The notes: generated from the letters alone by a model not told the origin. A stretch of 64,000 nucleotides of DNA from Rhynchopus sp. YZ270_cl-10 (GCA_964035575.1 OZ037834.1:2253594-2317593), one strand, 5' to 3'; counted from the first letter of the stretch, positions 20,322 through 31,486 are shown. Translations and numbers: made by a program.

Positions 20322-21404
20322 ATGGACGTACACTTCGAGGATTTCAGAGCGAATCAGCACACAGTCGAGGTGGGTGCAGATGACACAGCGGAGGACATGC
20401 GGCGGAAGGTGGCGTCTGCAATGAGGCTGCCTGAAGACAGCTTTTGCATGAGTTTCGGAGTCCAAGCGCTGGGCGAAGGATACGACATGACGCAGCTGAG
20501 TGCTGGTGACACAATCATGCTGACGAAGTCGCTGAAGTACGAAGCTGTTGCAGAACTTCATGCGTTGGGTGAGACTGATTTAACAGAAGAGAGGTTGGAG
20601 GAGGTGAAGGATCCGAAGGTGGCGTGTTTGTTTCTGCAGGCGGAGGTTGTGGATTTTATTCCTGATGACTTCTTTTCAGGCACTTTGTTGAGGAGACTTG
20701 ATCTCAGTGCCGAGTCCATTGTGACTGACATTGGAAAAAAGTTTCTTGCTGACTGCACCTCGTTAACAAGTATTGACCTGTCTGGGTTGAGCAATGTTAC
20801 GTACATTTCTCTAGGCTTTCTCTCCGGCTGCGAAGCTTTAACCACCATAGATTTAGTGCCTCTCGTCAATTTGTCGCAAGTGGGTGAAAGTTTTCTTTCG
20901 AACTGCAGCAAATTAACAAACCTCGATTTGTCCCCACTCCGCAACGTGTCGCATATTGAGAGCGGCTTTCTTTGCGGCTGCGAGAGCTTACCCACCATCG
21001 ATTTATCTCCACTCAGCAATGTAACGCAGGTGGGTGCATATTTTCTTTCGGACTGCACCAGCTTGACGACCCTGGATTTGTCCCCACTCAGCAACGTGAC
21101 GCAGATTGGTCGCGGCTTTCTTATCAACTGCGATAGCTTAAGGAACATCGATTTATCTCCACTCAGCAATGTGACGACTATCGGTGTGCGTCGTGACAGT
21201 AAAGCTACGGAATTTGCTGCTCGATGCACTTCGTTGACGAGTATTTACCTTTCCGGCTGCAGCAGTGTTGTGTCCAACGAAGTGAGGAAAAGCAAGAAGC
21301 TGAGCCAGCTTGTGATTTTAAAACGTCTGAAACGCAGCAGAGACGAATCCCCCGAGCAAGCCCGCAAACTACAGAGACACAAGAAGCGACGGGGACACGC
21401 ATGA
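20322..21404 (+). CDS. Ubiquitin-like plus leucine-rich repeat protein
   Basis: I start at the ATG at 20322 (MDVHFEDFRANQHTVEVGAD), giving 360 residues; an in-frame start at 20226 would add an unlikely leader. Residues about 1-75 look like a ubiquitin-like fold (TAEDMRRKVASAM, then SFGVQALGEGYDMTQLSAGDTIML). From about residue 125 come at least seven BspA-type repeats of about 23 residues (DLSPLSNVTQIGRGFLINC). The C-terminus is basic (RLKRSRDESPEQARKLQRHKKRR), possibly a nuclear signal. BspA-like repeats mediate protein contacts; the partner is unknown. The repeats are alike at the DNA level, so internal duplication is recent. There is no signal peptide, so an intracellular role is likely. 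Confidence 0.8.
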   Translation: MDVHFEDFRANQHTVEVGADDTAEDMRRKVASAMRLPEDSFCMSFGVQALGEGYDMTQLSAGDTIMLTKSLKYEAVAELHALGETDLTEERLEEVKDPKVACLFLQAEVVDFIPDDFFSGTLLRRLDLSAESIVTDIGKKFLADCTSLTSIDLSGLSNVTYISLGFLSGCEALTTIDLVPLVNLSQVGESFLSNCSKLTNLDLSPLRNVSHIESGFLCGCESLPTIDLSPLSNVTQVGAYFLSDCTSLTTLDLSPLSNVTQIGRGFLINCDSLRNIDLSPLSNVTTIGVRRDSKATEFAARCTSLTSIYLSGCSSVVSNEVRKSKKLSQLVILKRLKRSRDESPEQARKLQRHKKRRGHA

Positions 21405-22495
21405 TGACGATGTGGTGTGCTGGTGGCAGGGCAGCACCTCCCTGAGGTCGAGGGTCTCGAGAAATATGTCTGCCGCGTGCCTTTGGTTCAGAGAAGAAGA
21501 GGGGCACATCGTGGCACAGACTACTACTTGGTACGAGAGGGGAGCTGTGGTGAGCAGGACGTTCCGCAAGTTGTGTTATTTGACGCCGTGCGGCAAAAAC
21601 AATCCCCCCAAAAACTGGTGTGGCTGAAAGGGGTGTGCTATTTTTGTGCTATTTTCTGCTACTTTCTGCTATTTTGGGGTTGTCAGCCACACCAAAACCT
21701 CTCTGTCTTATTCGTTATTCAACGTACCTCCCTTCCCCAGCCCCCCCCCCCCTTTTTTTCTGTATTTCACTACTGAACTCCTTGACACACGTCTTGTTGC
21801 AGTATTCATGGCCACAAGACAGAAGCAGTTTGGCAGCATTGACAGTATATGCAGTGCATTTACAACTGAAGATCTGGACAGACATGAAAATCCCAACAAT
21901 TCAATCATCTGAGAAACCCACAGTGTTGATGTCGAACCCCTTTAGGTTCACTCCCGAACCTCTTGAGGCTTGAGGTTCAGCTTAGAATCTCTTTGTCTCT
22001 TCATATCGCCTGCCCAGCTGTCCGCGATTCCTTCCATTTCGATCTTGGTGGGTCGAGGTACCGCTACAAGCTTTGTTTGGCGTGAGCGAGCTTCGCTGCT
22101 TGGCCACAAGACTGGCTATGAAACGGGCAGAGGACTCCAACCGGACCGTACATCACACAGGATTCATGTTCTGTGTTTGCAATGATCCCCGTTCATCTGG
22201 CTGATGAGTCGAAGCGGGAGTAGCACATATCAGATGCAAACCACGAAATGGGTGTACTACATGGTTAGGGTCCACCCCGGTACACCCGATCATGTACCAA
22301 GGTACACTCACGACCCAGTGACAAGCGGGCTGTTGTATTCAAGTCAACAGATTTTCGCTTCTTTACACTTCACACTAAACACGACAGAAGGTGCCACGCA
22401 CCCACACAACCAACTTCTTTTAGGTGAGAGAGTCACCTTTTCTGAACCCCCACACATTTGTTTCATGAACCCTGCTTTGTAGCCCAAACCATATC
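21405..22495. other. Spacer with dispersed repeat copy B
   Basis: No gene is supported; the overlapping short frames are unconvincing. It contains the dispersed repeat at 22232-22350. The stretch just before the GNAT gene is T-rich and ends in TTTGTAG, a possible acceptor 13 nt before the ATG. Confidence 0.6.
22232..22350 (+). repeat. Dispersed repeat, copy B
   Basis: It matches 3363-3487: AACCACGAAATG at the left, a CCCCGGTACA middle and GGGCTGTTGTATTCAAGTCAAC at the right. Confidence 0.6.
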
Positions 22496-23518
22496 ATGCT
22501 GGTCTCCAACCCTCGTGTGCTGCGGCAGAGCAAACCACAGTACCACTTTGGGCGTATTGCGACTGCAGGCGAAATGGATGCAGCACGTGAACTGCTGCAC
22601 ACAAGCTTCTCAGCGGCGTCACGTAGAGACGTCAACTCGCTGCTCCAAGACGGCGCTTATGAACCCGAAAAGGCAGGCGGCAGAAAGCACGTCCGCAAGC
22701 TCGGGAAGCCCCTCAACATCGCGGTGTACGAGGACACAGACGAGGCTGTCTGGCCTGTCTCCAGCATCTCCCAGCACATCCCCCTTGGGGAGCGACGTTG
22801 CCGCATCGTAGCATGCCTGCTCGCACAGCCCTCCTGCAGCAGCTGTGTGCACATCATCTACGCAGCGACACACCCAGAGCACAGAAAGCGTGGCCTCATG
22901 CGGAGCCTCATAGAGCACGTCGAGTCGCTGGGTCTGCCAATCATCGTTCATGCGATAGAGCACGCTGAGCCCTTCTGGCATAAGCTTGGCCGCACCGAGA
23001 CTGTTGCCGCGCTCCGTCTCAACCCCCGCTGTGGATCTGGCGCGTCCATGAGCGATACCCGCCTCCTCGTCTCCCCCGCCGACCTTCGTCGTGTTACAGG
23101 AGACAAAGACACCCTGCTCGGCACCTCCACACCACCCGAGCCCTCACCACAGAACCCCCCCGAGGGCATCCAGTTCACCTCGCCGGTCACCGGGGAGAAG
23201 CTGTGGGATCGGATCTTCCACAGAACCGAGAAAAACAAACGCGATGTCTGCTTAGCACGGCGCTTTGTCAAGCGGAGGAGGACAAAGAGTGGGGCGGTAC
23301 GTGGAGGGTCCGAAGTGGACCCGGACACAGAGCCGCACGTAGTGGATGATACGACAGACGAAGCTGCAGACACGCCATCATCATCTGCAAGTACCCGTGT
23401 GAACGACGTTGTTCAATCGCAGAAACCCCCTCATCTCACTAAGAACCCTTTATTAGACTTCACCCCGCCATGGTGGCAGCAACTACATGTAGAAACTCAT
23501 AGGGGGTTGGTCAATTGA
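22496..23518 (+). CDS. GNAT-family N-acetyltransferase
   Basis: The 340-residue product has a GNAT domain in its first 180 residues: helix 1 (GEMDAARELLHTSF), the central strand with CRIVACLLAQ, and motif A (IIYAATHPEHRKRGLMRSLIEHV). In motif A, RKRGLM takes the place of the acetyl-CoA pyrophosphate loop. A following strand, LPIIVHAIEHAEPFWHKLG, fits motif B (Y/F-x-K-x-G). After residue 185 the chain is low in complexity, basic (KRRRTKS) and then acidic. GNAT enzymes move an acetyl group from acetyl-CoA to an amine; the substrate is unknown. The C-terminal extension is longer than a minimal GNAT. Confidence 0.78.
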   Translation: MLVSNPRVLRQSKPQYHFGRIATAGEMDAARELLHTSFSAASRRDVNSLLQDGAYEPEKAGGRKHVRKLGKPLNIAVYEDTDEAVWPVSSISQHIPLGERRCRIVACLLAQPSCSSCVHIIYAATHPEHRKRGLMRSLIEHVESLGLPIIVHAIEHAEPFWHKLGRTETVAALRLNPRCGSGASMSDTRLLVSPADLRRVTGDKDTLLGTSTPPEPSPQNPPEGIQFTSPVTGEKLWDRIFHRTEKNKRDVCLARRFVKRRRTKSGAVRGGSEVDPDTEPHVVDDTTDEAADTPSSSASTRVNDVVQSQKPPHLTKNPLLDFTPPWWQQLHVETHRGLVN

Positions 23519-24965
23519 GGCGAGGGGACACGGGTAGAGGGGTTCAGGGGGTAGGGAGGGAAGTGTGTGTGTGTTTTTTTAGATCATTTTAATAAGAATT
23601 TTTTTTGGTAGAGCAAAAGCCTCCTCCATGTAAGAGGTGTTTTTAGTGTCGAATTCACTTTTTTTTTTGTTTTGTTTTTTGATTTGTTTTATAATAATGA
23701 CAACGTGTAGATATGTGAACTCCTCGCAGCCAGTCACCTCTTTTTTTCAAGTGTACGGTTTCATATTTCCAACACTTTTGTTTAATTTTGCATATTTGCA
23801 GAAAAGTGTCACGTCATTCAAATCACCCTAACTCCGCAACACCTCTACCCTACAAGGTGTGCAGGTAGTGTGTGGATCAAACAACTACAAGAACGGGGGT
23901 AATGGAACGGTGACACCATTTAAACGTTTCGAAGCCCTTTTTGGGTTACTTCTTTTTTGGGGTACGAGCCTGCCTTTTTTGGTGATTTGTCTGCGACAAA
24001 AAAAATAAGATACAAAATATGCGAATGCTGCTTGAATATACAAAAATAAAAGAAAAAAATGCTGCTCTCTAGAGTTGCGGACGATTTGCTGTCAAGAAAG
24101 CTTACCATTTTTTTACAACAGCCTTCTACGCTGTGTGCAGGCCTCTCCATCTCAGGCGGTTCAGTAGATACGAACAACAATAACAAAAAAAACATAACAC
24201 TTTAGAGTTTCCCTCCGTCTCCCAAACACGGTAAAGAAAGGGCGCGTTTTTTTTCTTTTTTTTGAAAATCAGTGGTGCTGCCAAAATTCCTGGTGTTGTC
24301 CATACAGGGTGTGGGATTGAAAGCAGGTGTGGGTAGTTCCCCTGCCTCCTGTGGACCATGTGTCCATGTGTGTGTGTGCCACCTAGCCAAGAGTAACTCA
24401 CTCAAAGGGGGAGGGCAGACAACACCCTTCCGAAGGTTCCTGAGTTGCACCTCTATGTGCCCGCTCTCGTGGAGAGGTGTTCCACACACCCAGGCCCAGA
24501 AGGGGTGCATTTGGACAACCATGTTTTTTTTTTTGGGGCTTTTGTTCCTTTAAAAAAAACCTCAAAAAGCAGTGGGGCAGGACGTCTTCCTGTCTATTCC
24601 TCAACAAAAAAATAGCATTTTTTTATACGCACACTACTTTGTGAGCGGAAAGTGACATCGTCGTTCGCTCACCCAACCGTGCTCCGCAACACCACCCAAC
24701 AAGTGTGAGATTAGTGTGTACGCATCAAACAACTACAAGAAGGGGGGTGAGGGAACGACAAGTGTCACTTTTTTTTTTTGACCGTGCTCTTTTAGCACGC
24801 CCAAAAACCCCCCCATTTTTTCGAGGACCGAACCTCCTCTCTCCGGGTTGGTTGATTGAGTCGACACGAAAAAAAAAAAAAAGCAATTTTTCTGCAAAAA
24901 AATAATTTCACCACACCTCTTCTCTATACCTCACCCTCTCTCCAACCCACCTGCACCTCCAGAAA
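23519..24965. other. AT-rich spacer with repeated upstream block
   Basis: No gene is seen. Two related blocks (about 23806-23910 and 24625-24765) contain CTCCGCAACACC and TCAAACAACTACAAGAA. A third copy lies upstream of the M16 protease gene. A pyrimidine tract ending in CCTCCAG precedes the lipase ATG by three bases. Confidence 0.6.
24625..24765 (+). promoter_or_regulatory. Repeated upstream block (lipase side)
   Basis: The block starts with ACGCACACTACTTTGTGAGCGG and includes CACCCAACCGTGCTCCGCAAC and a TCAAACAACTACAAGAA segment. The first two parts recur at 31198-31268 within the snoRNA region; the last two also recur at 23820-23910. A shared promoter or a small dispersed repeat would both explain this. 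Confidence 0.4.
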
Positions 24966-27900
24966 ATGCACGAAAAAAAGCATTTAACTAAACGCGAGAA
25001 GGAGACATGGAAGAAGATTACTTTTGGATTGAGTGAGGAGCCTGTTACGGGTGGGAGGTCGCTGCCGTCTGTGAAGCGTGGGGTGAAGAAGGAGGAAAGC
25101 GCCTATGCGCGCATACGTCGTGAAGAAGGCCTGCGGCGACGTGCAGCACAAGAGGATGCAGGCCCCTTCAGCGCCGCCACCTCTGCGTCACACTCCCGCA
25201 GCCTCTCCGCTGGCATGGGTGCGGGGAACCCTTACGGCACTGCCCCGTCCCCCTCACCCGCCACCCCACAGCAAGCCGCACAACTCCTCCTCGCGCCAGA
25301 GAGAAGAGAAAAACGGAACCCAAAGGTGCGCGTCCGCTCGCCTTCCCCGAAGCCCGCAAAAAAGGTAAAAGAAAGGGAAAAAATAAAGGCGGCAGAGAAG
25401 GAAAAAGAGAAGGAGAAGGAGAAGGTGGCTGCAGGTGGAGGCATCTCCCCACTGCTCCCTCCTGTTGCGAAGGTGAGGAGCAGGTCGCTGCCGGCGAACT
25501 GTAATGAGGCGTCGAAGGTGATGACCGACGTGACGGCACGACATCTGGCACGTGGCATGCGGCCTGCAGAGGCTGTGCGGGCTGATGTGGAGGAAATGGA
25601 GATGAGGAGACGCAACTCGACTGGAGGAGGGGGAGGAGGAGGGGGGGGAAGTGTCGCCGCAACTCCACGGTCACCCAGAAGGCGTGTCAGCATCGCCCCC
25701 GGTGCAGACATGCCAGCGACACCAACCCGCAAAGGCAGTTTTTTTAAGACCACCGCAAATAACAACTTTGACCTTTCCAAACAACCGCGTCGGTTTTCTT
25801 TGCGGTTCACCCCTTCTGCGGAGAGCCCGACATTGAGTTTATCACCTCGTGGCGGGCCTCAGAGACGAGCCTCGGGGAGCGGGAACAATAGCAACTACAG
25901 CGACAGCGAGTCGGCAAGCGACGACGGCAGCCGGCCCTGCGGCGTGCCTGACTACTGCCACCGCTACCCGCCTGCCTTTGTGGAGAAGGTGCGGCGCGAT
26001 ATCGCAGCAGATGTCAATCCTATACTCATCAAGCGTGCAGAAAACCTTCGCAGCACCTTGGTGGAAGAGTCTGGTGGTGTCTCCGGAGCCTACGGTGTTA
26101 TCGGCGTGTTAGAGAACGACAACGACAACGATGCAGCACTTCTCGCACACACAACCGATCTGACCCAAGAGGACCTAGCCAACGCTTGCCTCGCGTACGA
26201 GGCAGACATGAAGAGCTCAAACCCGGCGTTGGTCGAAGCATTTCGCCACCTCCTCTTGGCACACACTGCGTACAGGGTGCCTACTGGGTCTGACTTTTGG
26301 GATAAGGTGCAGGCAATTCGCCAGGGGCTGTCCAGGGCGTCGCCTGTAGAGGTGTTGAAGAGGTACCGTAGGGAGGCAGTGTTGATGGGACAGAATGTGA
26401 CGGATTTTTTGAATAGAGTGCACGTTTGTACGGGGAGGACGTTGAGTTTGATCTCAACAACGCGGCTGGACCAGAAGGTGTTTGAGGAGTTTGTCGGCTA
26501 CGATGCGGAGGAGGAGGACAAGCAGAACGGTGTGTTCGCACGACGCACCCCGGTGGTCTACCGCCCTGCCCCGTACTCTGCCACGCTCACCTACATCGGC
26601 GAGACACCAGGTGGCTACGCGCTCTTCACCGTCGAAGATATGTGGGGCAAGCACCACTCCGCCACCGAGGACGAAGTCCGCCCCGAAGCAGGCCTGCAGG
26701 AAGGCGACCCCGTCTACATCCCGTTGTCCGGCGACGAAGGGGTGGTCGTGGGGACCGGGCGCGGGAGGGTTGGGGTTTTGGTCAATGAGAGCAATTGTGT
26801 GTATGGGTATCTGAAGCAGGATGTGCGGCCGAAGTGTCCTGTGTATGCTGTAGGGGATGTGGTGTGGGTCTCACCGAACCCTATTGTGGGCGAAGTGGCG
26901 ACGGACGCTCCTCACCGAGGAAGGGTGTCAGTGCAGCCATACGGCAGCACGGTGCGTCTCGGTTGTCTCCCAGAAACCTTACAGAAACGGCGTGAAGTAC
27001 GTGCCGCACCTTCCCTCTGGCAGCTTATTGTCTCGCAAAACCAGAGTCTCGACTTCATCCATATGGTCTGCTATGCTGGCGCGTTGATGAAGGAAGAAGA
27101 GAAGGTGCAGGAGGACCAGGACAACATCAAATTCAAGGAGCTGCCACCTGTGGCACCAGGGTGGATGATTGTGGAGGATGTGACGGACGGGCTGAAGCAT
27201 CCAGAGAGGAACGACACCGTTCTGGATGTGGCGATCTGTGTGGCAGGGACGCAGAACCTGAACGACTGCTTCCGCGACTGTATGTTCATTCCGACGCAGC
27301 TGGAGCTGCCTGCGTACAGTGCTGAAGGCGTTGCAGAGCACGACAAACCCTCTGTGCCACCCAGCTTCGAAGGCGTCAAAGCGCATATGGGGTTCGTAGA
27401 CGGAGCAAACCGCATTTTTGGACAAATCCTTCCAGAGCTGGTCGCCCGCCGCAAGGCCAATCCTGGCAAGACACTGCATGTAAAGCTGACAGGGCACTCT
27501 CTAGGTGGGGCAACGTCTTTGCTCTTAGGAGCATATCTGAAGGCAGCAAACCTCGACAATATCAAAGTGGTGAAGGTGTTCACGTACGGCGCGCCGAATG
27601 TGTTTAATTTAGAAAAATGGGACGACAGCACGAAACTAAAGATTCTGAAAGGAATTGAGGTGAACCAATATGTCAACGAAAAGGATTTGGTACCGCGGAG
27701 TTTGGGTAGCACTTTGATACAAAAGGCGGCGAAGGTGGCGATCAAGCTGGGCTTTAAGGAGTTGAGGTGCGTCAACTCAAGCAACGCTGAGTCTTTACCA
27801 CACTACCGCTTCACCTCGGACGCACTCCACCACATCACCGGCGGGAAGGTCATTTGTCTGAAGACACGCAAAGAACAGAACGCGGCGTTGACACTGTCTT

Positions 27901-29758
27901 TAGCAGGGTTCCGTCCTCAGGCGGCACATGATCACAAGATGGCGAACTACATCGCCAACCTCATTGAGGTCTACAACACCGAGACAGGCCACACGCACCA
28001 CTACAAATCTGATCCCAGCAGCAAGGACTCCGACGCCATGGGGTCACATCCTATCGTCACCGCCTGCTTCGACAAAGACGAACCGACCAAGCTGTCGTCC
28101 ACCCTGGTGCACGCATGCAGGAACATCTCCGACCGCCTGGGCGGCATCACCCTGGGCACGCTTGCCGCCATCTGCGACTGGTCCTCCAAGGTGTACCCCA
28201 AGCACCTCCTCGACACGCAGGTCTTCAACGAAGGCCGATACGAGCGCTCTGAGAACAACCCCGACCAGCTCTCCGTCGACGGCTTCCAATGCTTCATGGA
28301 GGACCAATGCTATGCTGACCCGCATTGGGTGTGCCGCCTGCTCAAGAGCATCGGGTGGGAGCAGGAGGGTGAGTACAAGGTCAAGTTTGTGGATGGGAGG
28401 AGGACAGGAAAGGACATACCACGTCCGCCACCCATATTCCATGGCGTGCCCCTGGTGGAGCGAGGCGAGGCAGGGGACCAGGTGTTGACGCGAGAGGCGT
28501 TGCGTGCCTGCAGTGAGATCTTCGCGAGCTATGCGCACCCGGTGTTTGTGGATCCACACACCCAGCAGGCGCTCCGTAGAGGTACCTGGGGGTGGTCCGA
28601 GGTGGCACAGCGGCGGCACTTCACAGAGTACAAACTGCTGCGCCCAGAGTGCATCCGTGCGCTGTTGCGGAACATAGACATCTCAGAGTACGGCAGCGGG
28701 CACGACCCTACCCAGGAGCGTGTTCAGTTCCTCTTCCGCAACTTCATGGAGGCTGTGCCCGCAGGCATCGGCACGACCTGTGTGGACCGGGCAACACGCT
28801 TTGTGACGGAGGAGGGCTTCCACCACGTCTTCGAGCTGTGGTGTGCCGACGACGAGCTGCGGATGTGGAACATCCTGCGGAAGGGAGGTGGGTTCACAGA
28901 ACAGCTGACGTCGAAGAAGGAGGCGACGCTGCCGCTGTGGGACACTGCGGCGCTGGGGAAGACAGTGAAGCGCATCGACAAGATCGTGAAGCATGCTGCC
29001 GGCAACAGACAGCAGTTCCTGAGCAACCGTCTGAAGTGCAAGATATTCGATATGTACATCTCGGGCAAGAACTACGTCTCTCCAGTGCAAAAGTTCCTCA
29101 AGCGCAAGTCTGTCCCATCGCTGCAAGGCTTCCAGGTAGAGGACTCTGCACCACCGTCGCCAGCGTCATCGGCAGAGCGTGGCCCGAAGAGGAAGCGCTA
29201 CACACGCCTCGAAAGGGCACGCAAGAACGCAGAGAGGGCAAAGCGGCAGAAGGCGAAAGGGTTGTGTTACGGTGTCACGCCGTACACACTCATGCAGCAT
29301 GTCCCCAAAGTGGCGGGTGCACGTGCACCAGGGTCGGTGGCCTCCCCGTCGCCGTCCAGCAAGAACCAAAAGGAGAAGCTGCGTCCTGAGCTGTTGATCT
29401 ACCTGAACCCCCTGCCACCGAAGCACATTGTCACGATAGACAAGAAACGTCTCCACTCGCCACAGCGTATTTCCTTGAAGAGGTCGAAGGCGAATCCGTA
29501 CAAACACGTATGTCATTTGATTCCAAAAAGAAATTGTTCAAAAATTTCAAAACACAACAGGTGCCCTCCTCACAACACAAAGCCATGCCCTACAGCCACA
29601 TGGTCAAGTATGAACGCAAAGGCCTCCTTCCGGTCATCGCGAAGTTCGATATATCAGGCACAGCTGCAGCAGCGCTGTCGGGTGGGGCCGCAAAGGCAAA
29701 CAGCACGACACTGCAGCAGCCGCAGCAGCAGCCCCCTCCGCCAAGTGCCTATCCGTAA
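24966..29758 (+). CDS. Large class 3 (Fungal-type) lipase domain protein, spliced
   Basis: Exons 24966-29507 and 29561-29758 give 1579 residues. The intron (53 nt, donor GTATGT, acceptor CAACAG) is phase 0. Ignoring it would extend the frame to 30008 with a non-protein-like tail. Residues 1-350 are low-complexity, basic and Ser-rich. About 510-680 may hold small beta-barrel modules (GDPVYIPLSGDEGVVVGTG; VYAVGDVVWVSP). The lipase domain spans about 760-960: the nucleophile elbow GHSLGG with Ser845, Asp907 in NEKDLVPR, and His946 in LPHYRF as candidate third residue. About 600 residues follow that I cannot assign, ending in a basic helix (RLERARKNAERAKRQKAKG) and a Q/P-rich tail. It is probably a cytosolic acyl hydrolase. 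It is far longer than usual lipases of this class. Confidence 0.82.
29508..29560 (+). other. Intron of the lipase gene
   Basis: A 53-nt phase 0 intron, donor GTATGT and acceptor AACACAACAG. Removing it joins ...PYKH to VPSSQHKAM in an open frame. Confidence 0.75.
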
Positions 29759-30475
29759 AGTGCACCAGTCCATAAGTCGACGCAAGACTTCAGGGCGGAA
29801 AAGGACAAACGAGGTGTCGTATCCCTCATTACGGCACCCTCCTGTGCTGTGGAAGCCACGAGAGCACCTTGTGAGTGTCTTCACAAAGATGTTGCCGCTT
29901 TTTTGCATCCTTCATTCCCAGAGTGCACAGCGGATGTGGCTCGCTGTGGCTGAGGATCGTCTCACAGCTGTTACGTTAGAGAGGTACAGGACCGTCTGTT
30001 TGAGTTAGTTTTTCTTTTTCTTTTCTTTTTTTTTTTGGAAAGACCGTTTCCAGGACTTTTTGTTCTATCAACAATGAAGGGTGCCTGCCTTTCTGGGCAG
30101 CATCGTTCCTAGGGGGCGAAGCCGTTTTTGCTGCCTTGTGTTCCTTCTGGTGGGAGGAGGATGTGCAGCAAGCAGCAAGCTTTGCTCTCTCTGTGTGTGT
30201 GGGTCTCTGCCACAGCTGCTTCCGCAGTGGGTGGTGGTGGAAAAAAGATTAAAAGGTTACGTTTCTGACGTATAATTTCTCATAAGTGGGGGGAATTTGG
30301 TTTTGTTTTTGTTAGGCGGAAAAATCGGAACAAATCTACCATTTAAGTACTGAACAAAATAAAGGACGGTTTTTCTTTCTCTGGCTCCTTTTGGGTTGTC
30401 TTCTCGCAAAATATCTTGCTCATTGTTCACCCATTCCATTCTTTGTGGACGGGTTTCCTATTCTTTATAGGCAGC
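29759..30475. other. Lipase 3' flank
   Basis: No gene is seen. The reading frame that crosses into it from the lipase reflects an unspliced intron. Confidence 0.6.
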
Positions 30476-30574
30476 ATGATGACAACAAAAAAAAAAAAAA
30501 AAAAGTAGTGGTATTCGGAACGCTTCAGTCCTGACGACGCAAAACTTACAATTTCATTTCATTTCAATAGCTGA
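30476..30574 (+). ncRNA. Box C/D snoRNA, copy 1
   Basis: C box ATGATGA (30476-30482), guide AGTAGTGGTATT, D'-like CGGA, C'-like TGACGA and D box CTGA (30571-30574). This copy has an extra run of about 17 A just after the C box (ACAACAAAA...), which lengthens it to 99 nt and may inactivate it. Homology to the other copies starts at the C box and fades just after the D box. Confidence 0.65.
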
Positions 30575-30672
30575 TCACTTTTGGTAGTGCGCCGTCCACA
30601 TGAGTGTTGAGAACGAAGTGGTCCCTCATCACACATGCTTATTCCCAGTTCCCTTCAGTGCCATGCACACAA

Positions 30673-30757
30673 ATGATGACAACAAAGTAGTGGTATTCGG
30701 AACGCTCAAGTTTTGACGATGCAAAACTTAACTAATTTCATTTTAAAAACTAGCTGA
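30673..30757 (+). ncRNA. Box C/D snoRNA, copy 2
   Basis: 85 nt, C box at 30673-30679, D box at 30754-30757. The region between C' and D is the most diverged of the set (AACTTAACTAATTTCATTTT). The guide AGTAGTGGTATT and CGGA are unchanged. Confidence 0.7.
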
Positions 30758-30828
30758 CTGTGGAAGCTCAAGAGCAATTTTCTTGTTGCAGCTCTGGTGA
30801 TTATTAGGTCATACAGCCAAACCTGATC

Positions 30829-30914
30829 ATGATGACAACAAAGTAGTGGTATTCGGAACGCTTAAAGTCTTGACGACGCAAAACTTACAATTTCATTTCA
30901 TTTCAAATCTCTGA
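30829..30914 (+). ncRNA. Box C/D snoRNA, copy 3
   Basis: 86 nt, C box at 30829-30835, D box at 30911-30914. It shares its 3' end (AAATCTCTGAAC) with copy 5. Confidence 0.72.
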
Positions 30915-31025
30915 ACATAATGTCCCGACAACACGGGTCTCCGAATGGAGCGGTGGGTGCACTTTCTCGAGCGACTTTTTTGTGTCGCCTGTCCCCGTTC
31001 CGTATTCAAAAAGCCTTTACAACAC

Positions 31026-31109
31026 ATGATGACAACAAAGTAGTGGTATTCGGAACGCTCCAGTCCTGACGACGCAAAACTTACAATTTCATTTCATTTT
31101 CATAGCTGA
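31026..31109 (+). ncRNA. Box C/D snoRNA, copy 4
   Basis: 84 nt, C box at 31026-31032, D box at 31106-31109. It shares its 3' end (TAGCTGATCACTTT) with copy 1. Confidence 0.72.
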
Positions 31110-31197
31110 TCACTTTATGGCAAAGGTGACGTACAGAAACTTAGGTAGAGTGTTCGTAGAACCTTTCCTTCTTTCGCTTCTCGACGTTGTCCAGTTG

Positions 31198-31268
31198 TTA
31201 CGCACACTGCTTTTGTGAGCGGAAACTGCCACGTCGTTCACTCACCCAACCGTGCTCCGCAACACCAC
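31198..31268 (+). promoter_or_regulatory. Repeated upstream block (protease side)
   Basis: About 70 bp matching 24625-24697 (TGTGAGCGGAAA...CACCCAACCGTGCTCCGCAAC). It lies between snoRNA copies 4 and 5. Its role is not known. Confidence 0.4.
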
Positions 31269-31340
31269 CACCACCTCAGTATTGGTAGTGTAGAAGCGTA
31301 CAAATCAACGCACAAAATGCTGCCCAGGAATACGGTGCAT

Positions 31341-31426
31341 ATGATGACAACAAAGTAGTGGTATTCAGAACGCTTAAAGTCCTGACGACGCAAAACTTAC
31401 AATTTCATTTCATTTCAAATCTCTGA
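31341..31426 (+). ncRNA. Box C/D snoRNA, copy 5
   Basis: 86 nt, C box at 31341-31347, D box at 31423-31426. The D'-like box reads CAGA rather than CGGA; the guide is unchanged. Confidence 0.72.
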
Positions 31427-31486
31427 ACCTCCTGTCGTACACCCTCTCTCTCTGCAACCCCCCCCCTCCTGCACACCGCTCCAAAC

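Noticed and set aside
22185-22225. Hammerhead ribozyme suggested by CTGATGAGTCGAAGC
   Set aside because: The core needs GAAA and a cleavage site opposite helix III. Here it is GAAG, helix II is absent and no partner strand is evident.
29759-30008. Extension of the lipase protein to 30008
   Set aside because: It needs read-through of a GTATGT...CAG intron and gives a tail without protein character. The spliced frame ends at 29758 with a normal Q/P-rich tail.
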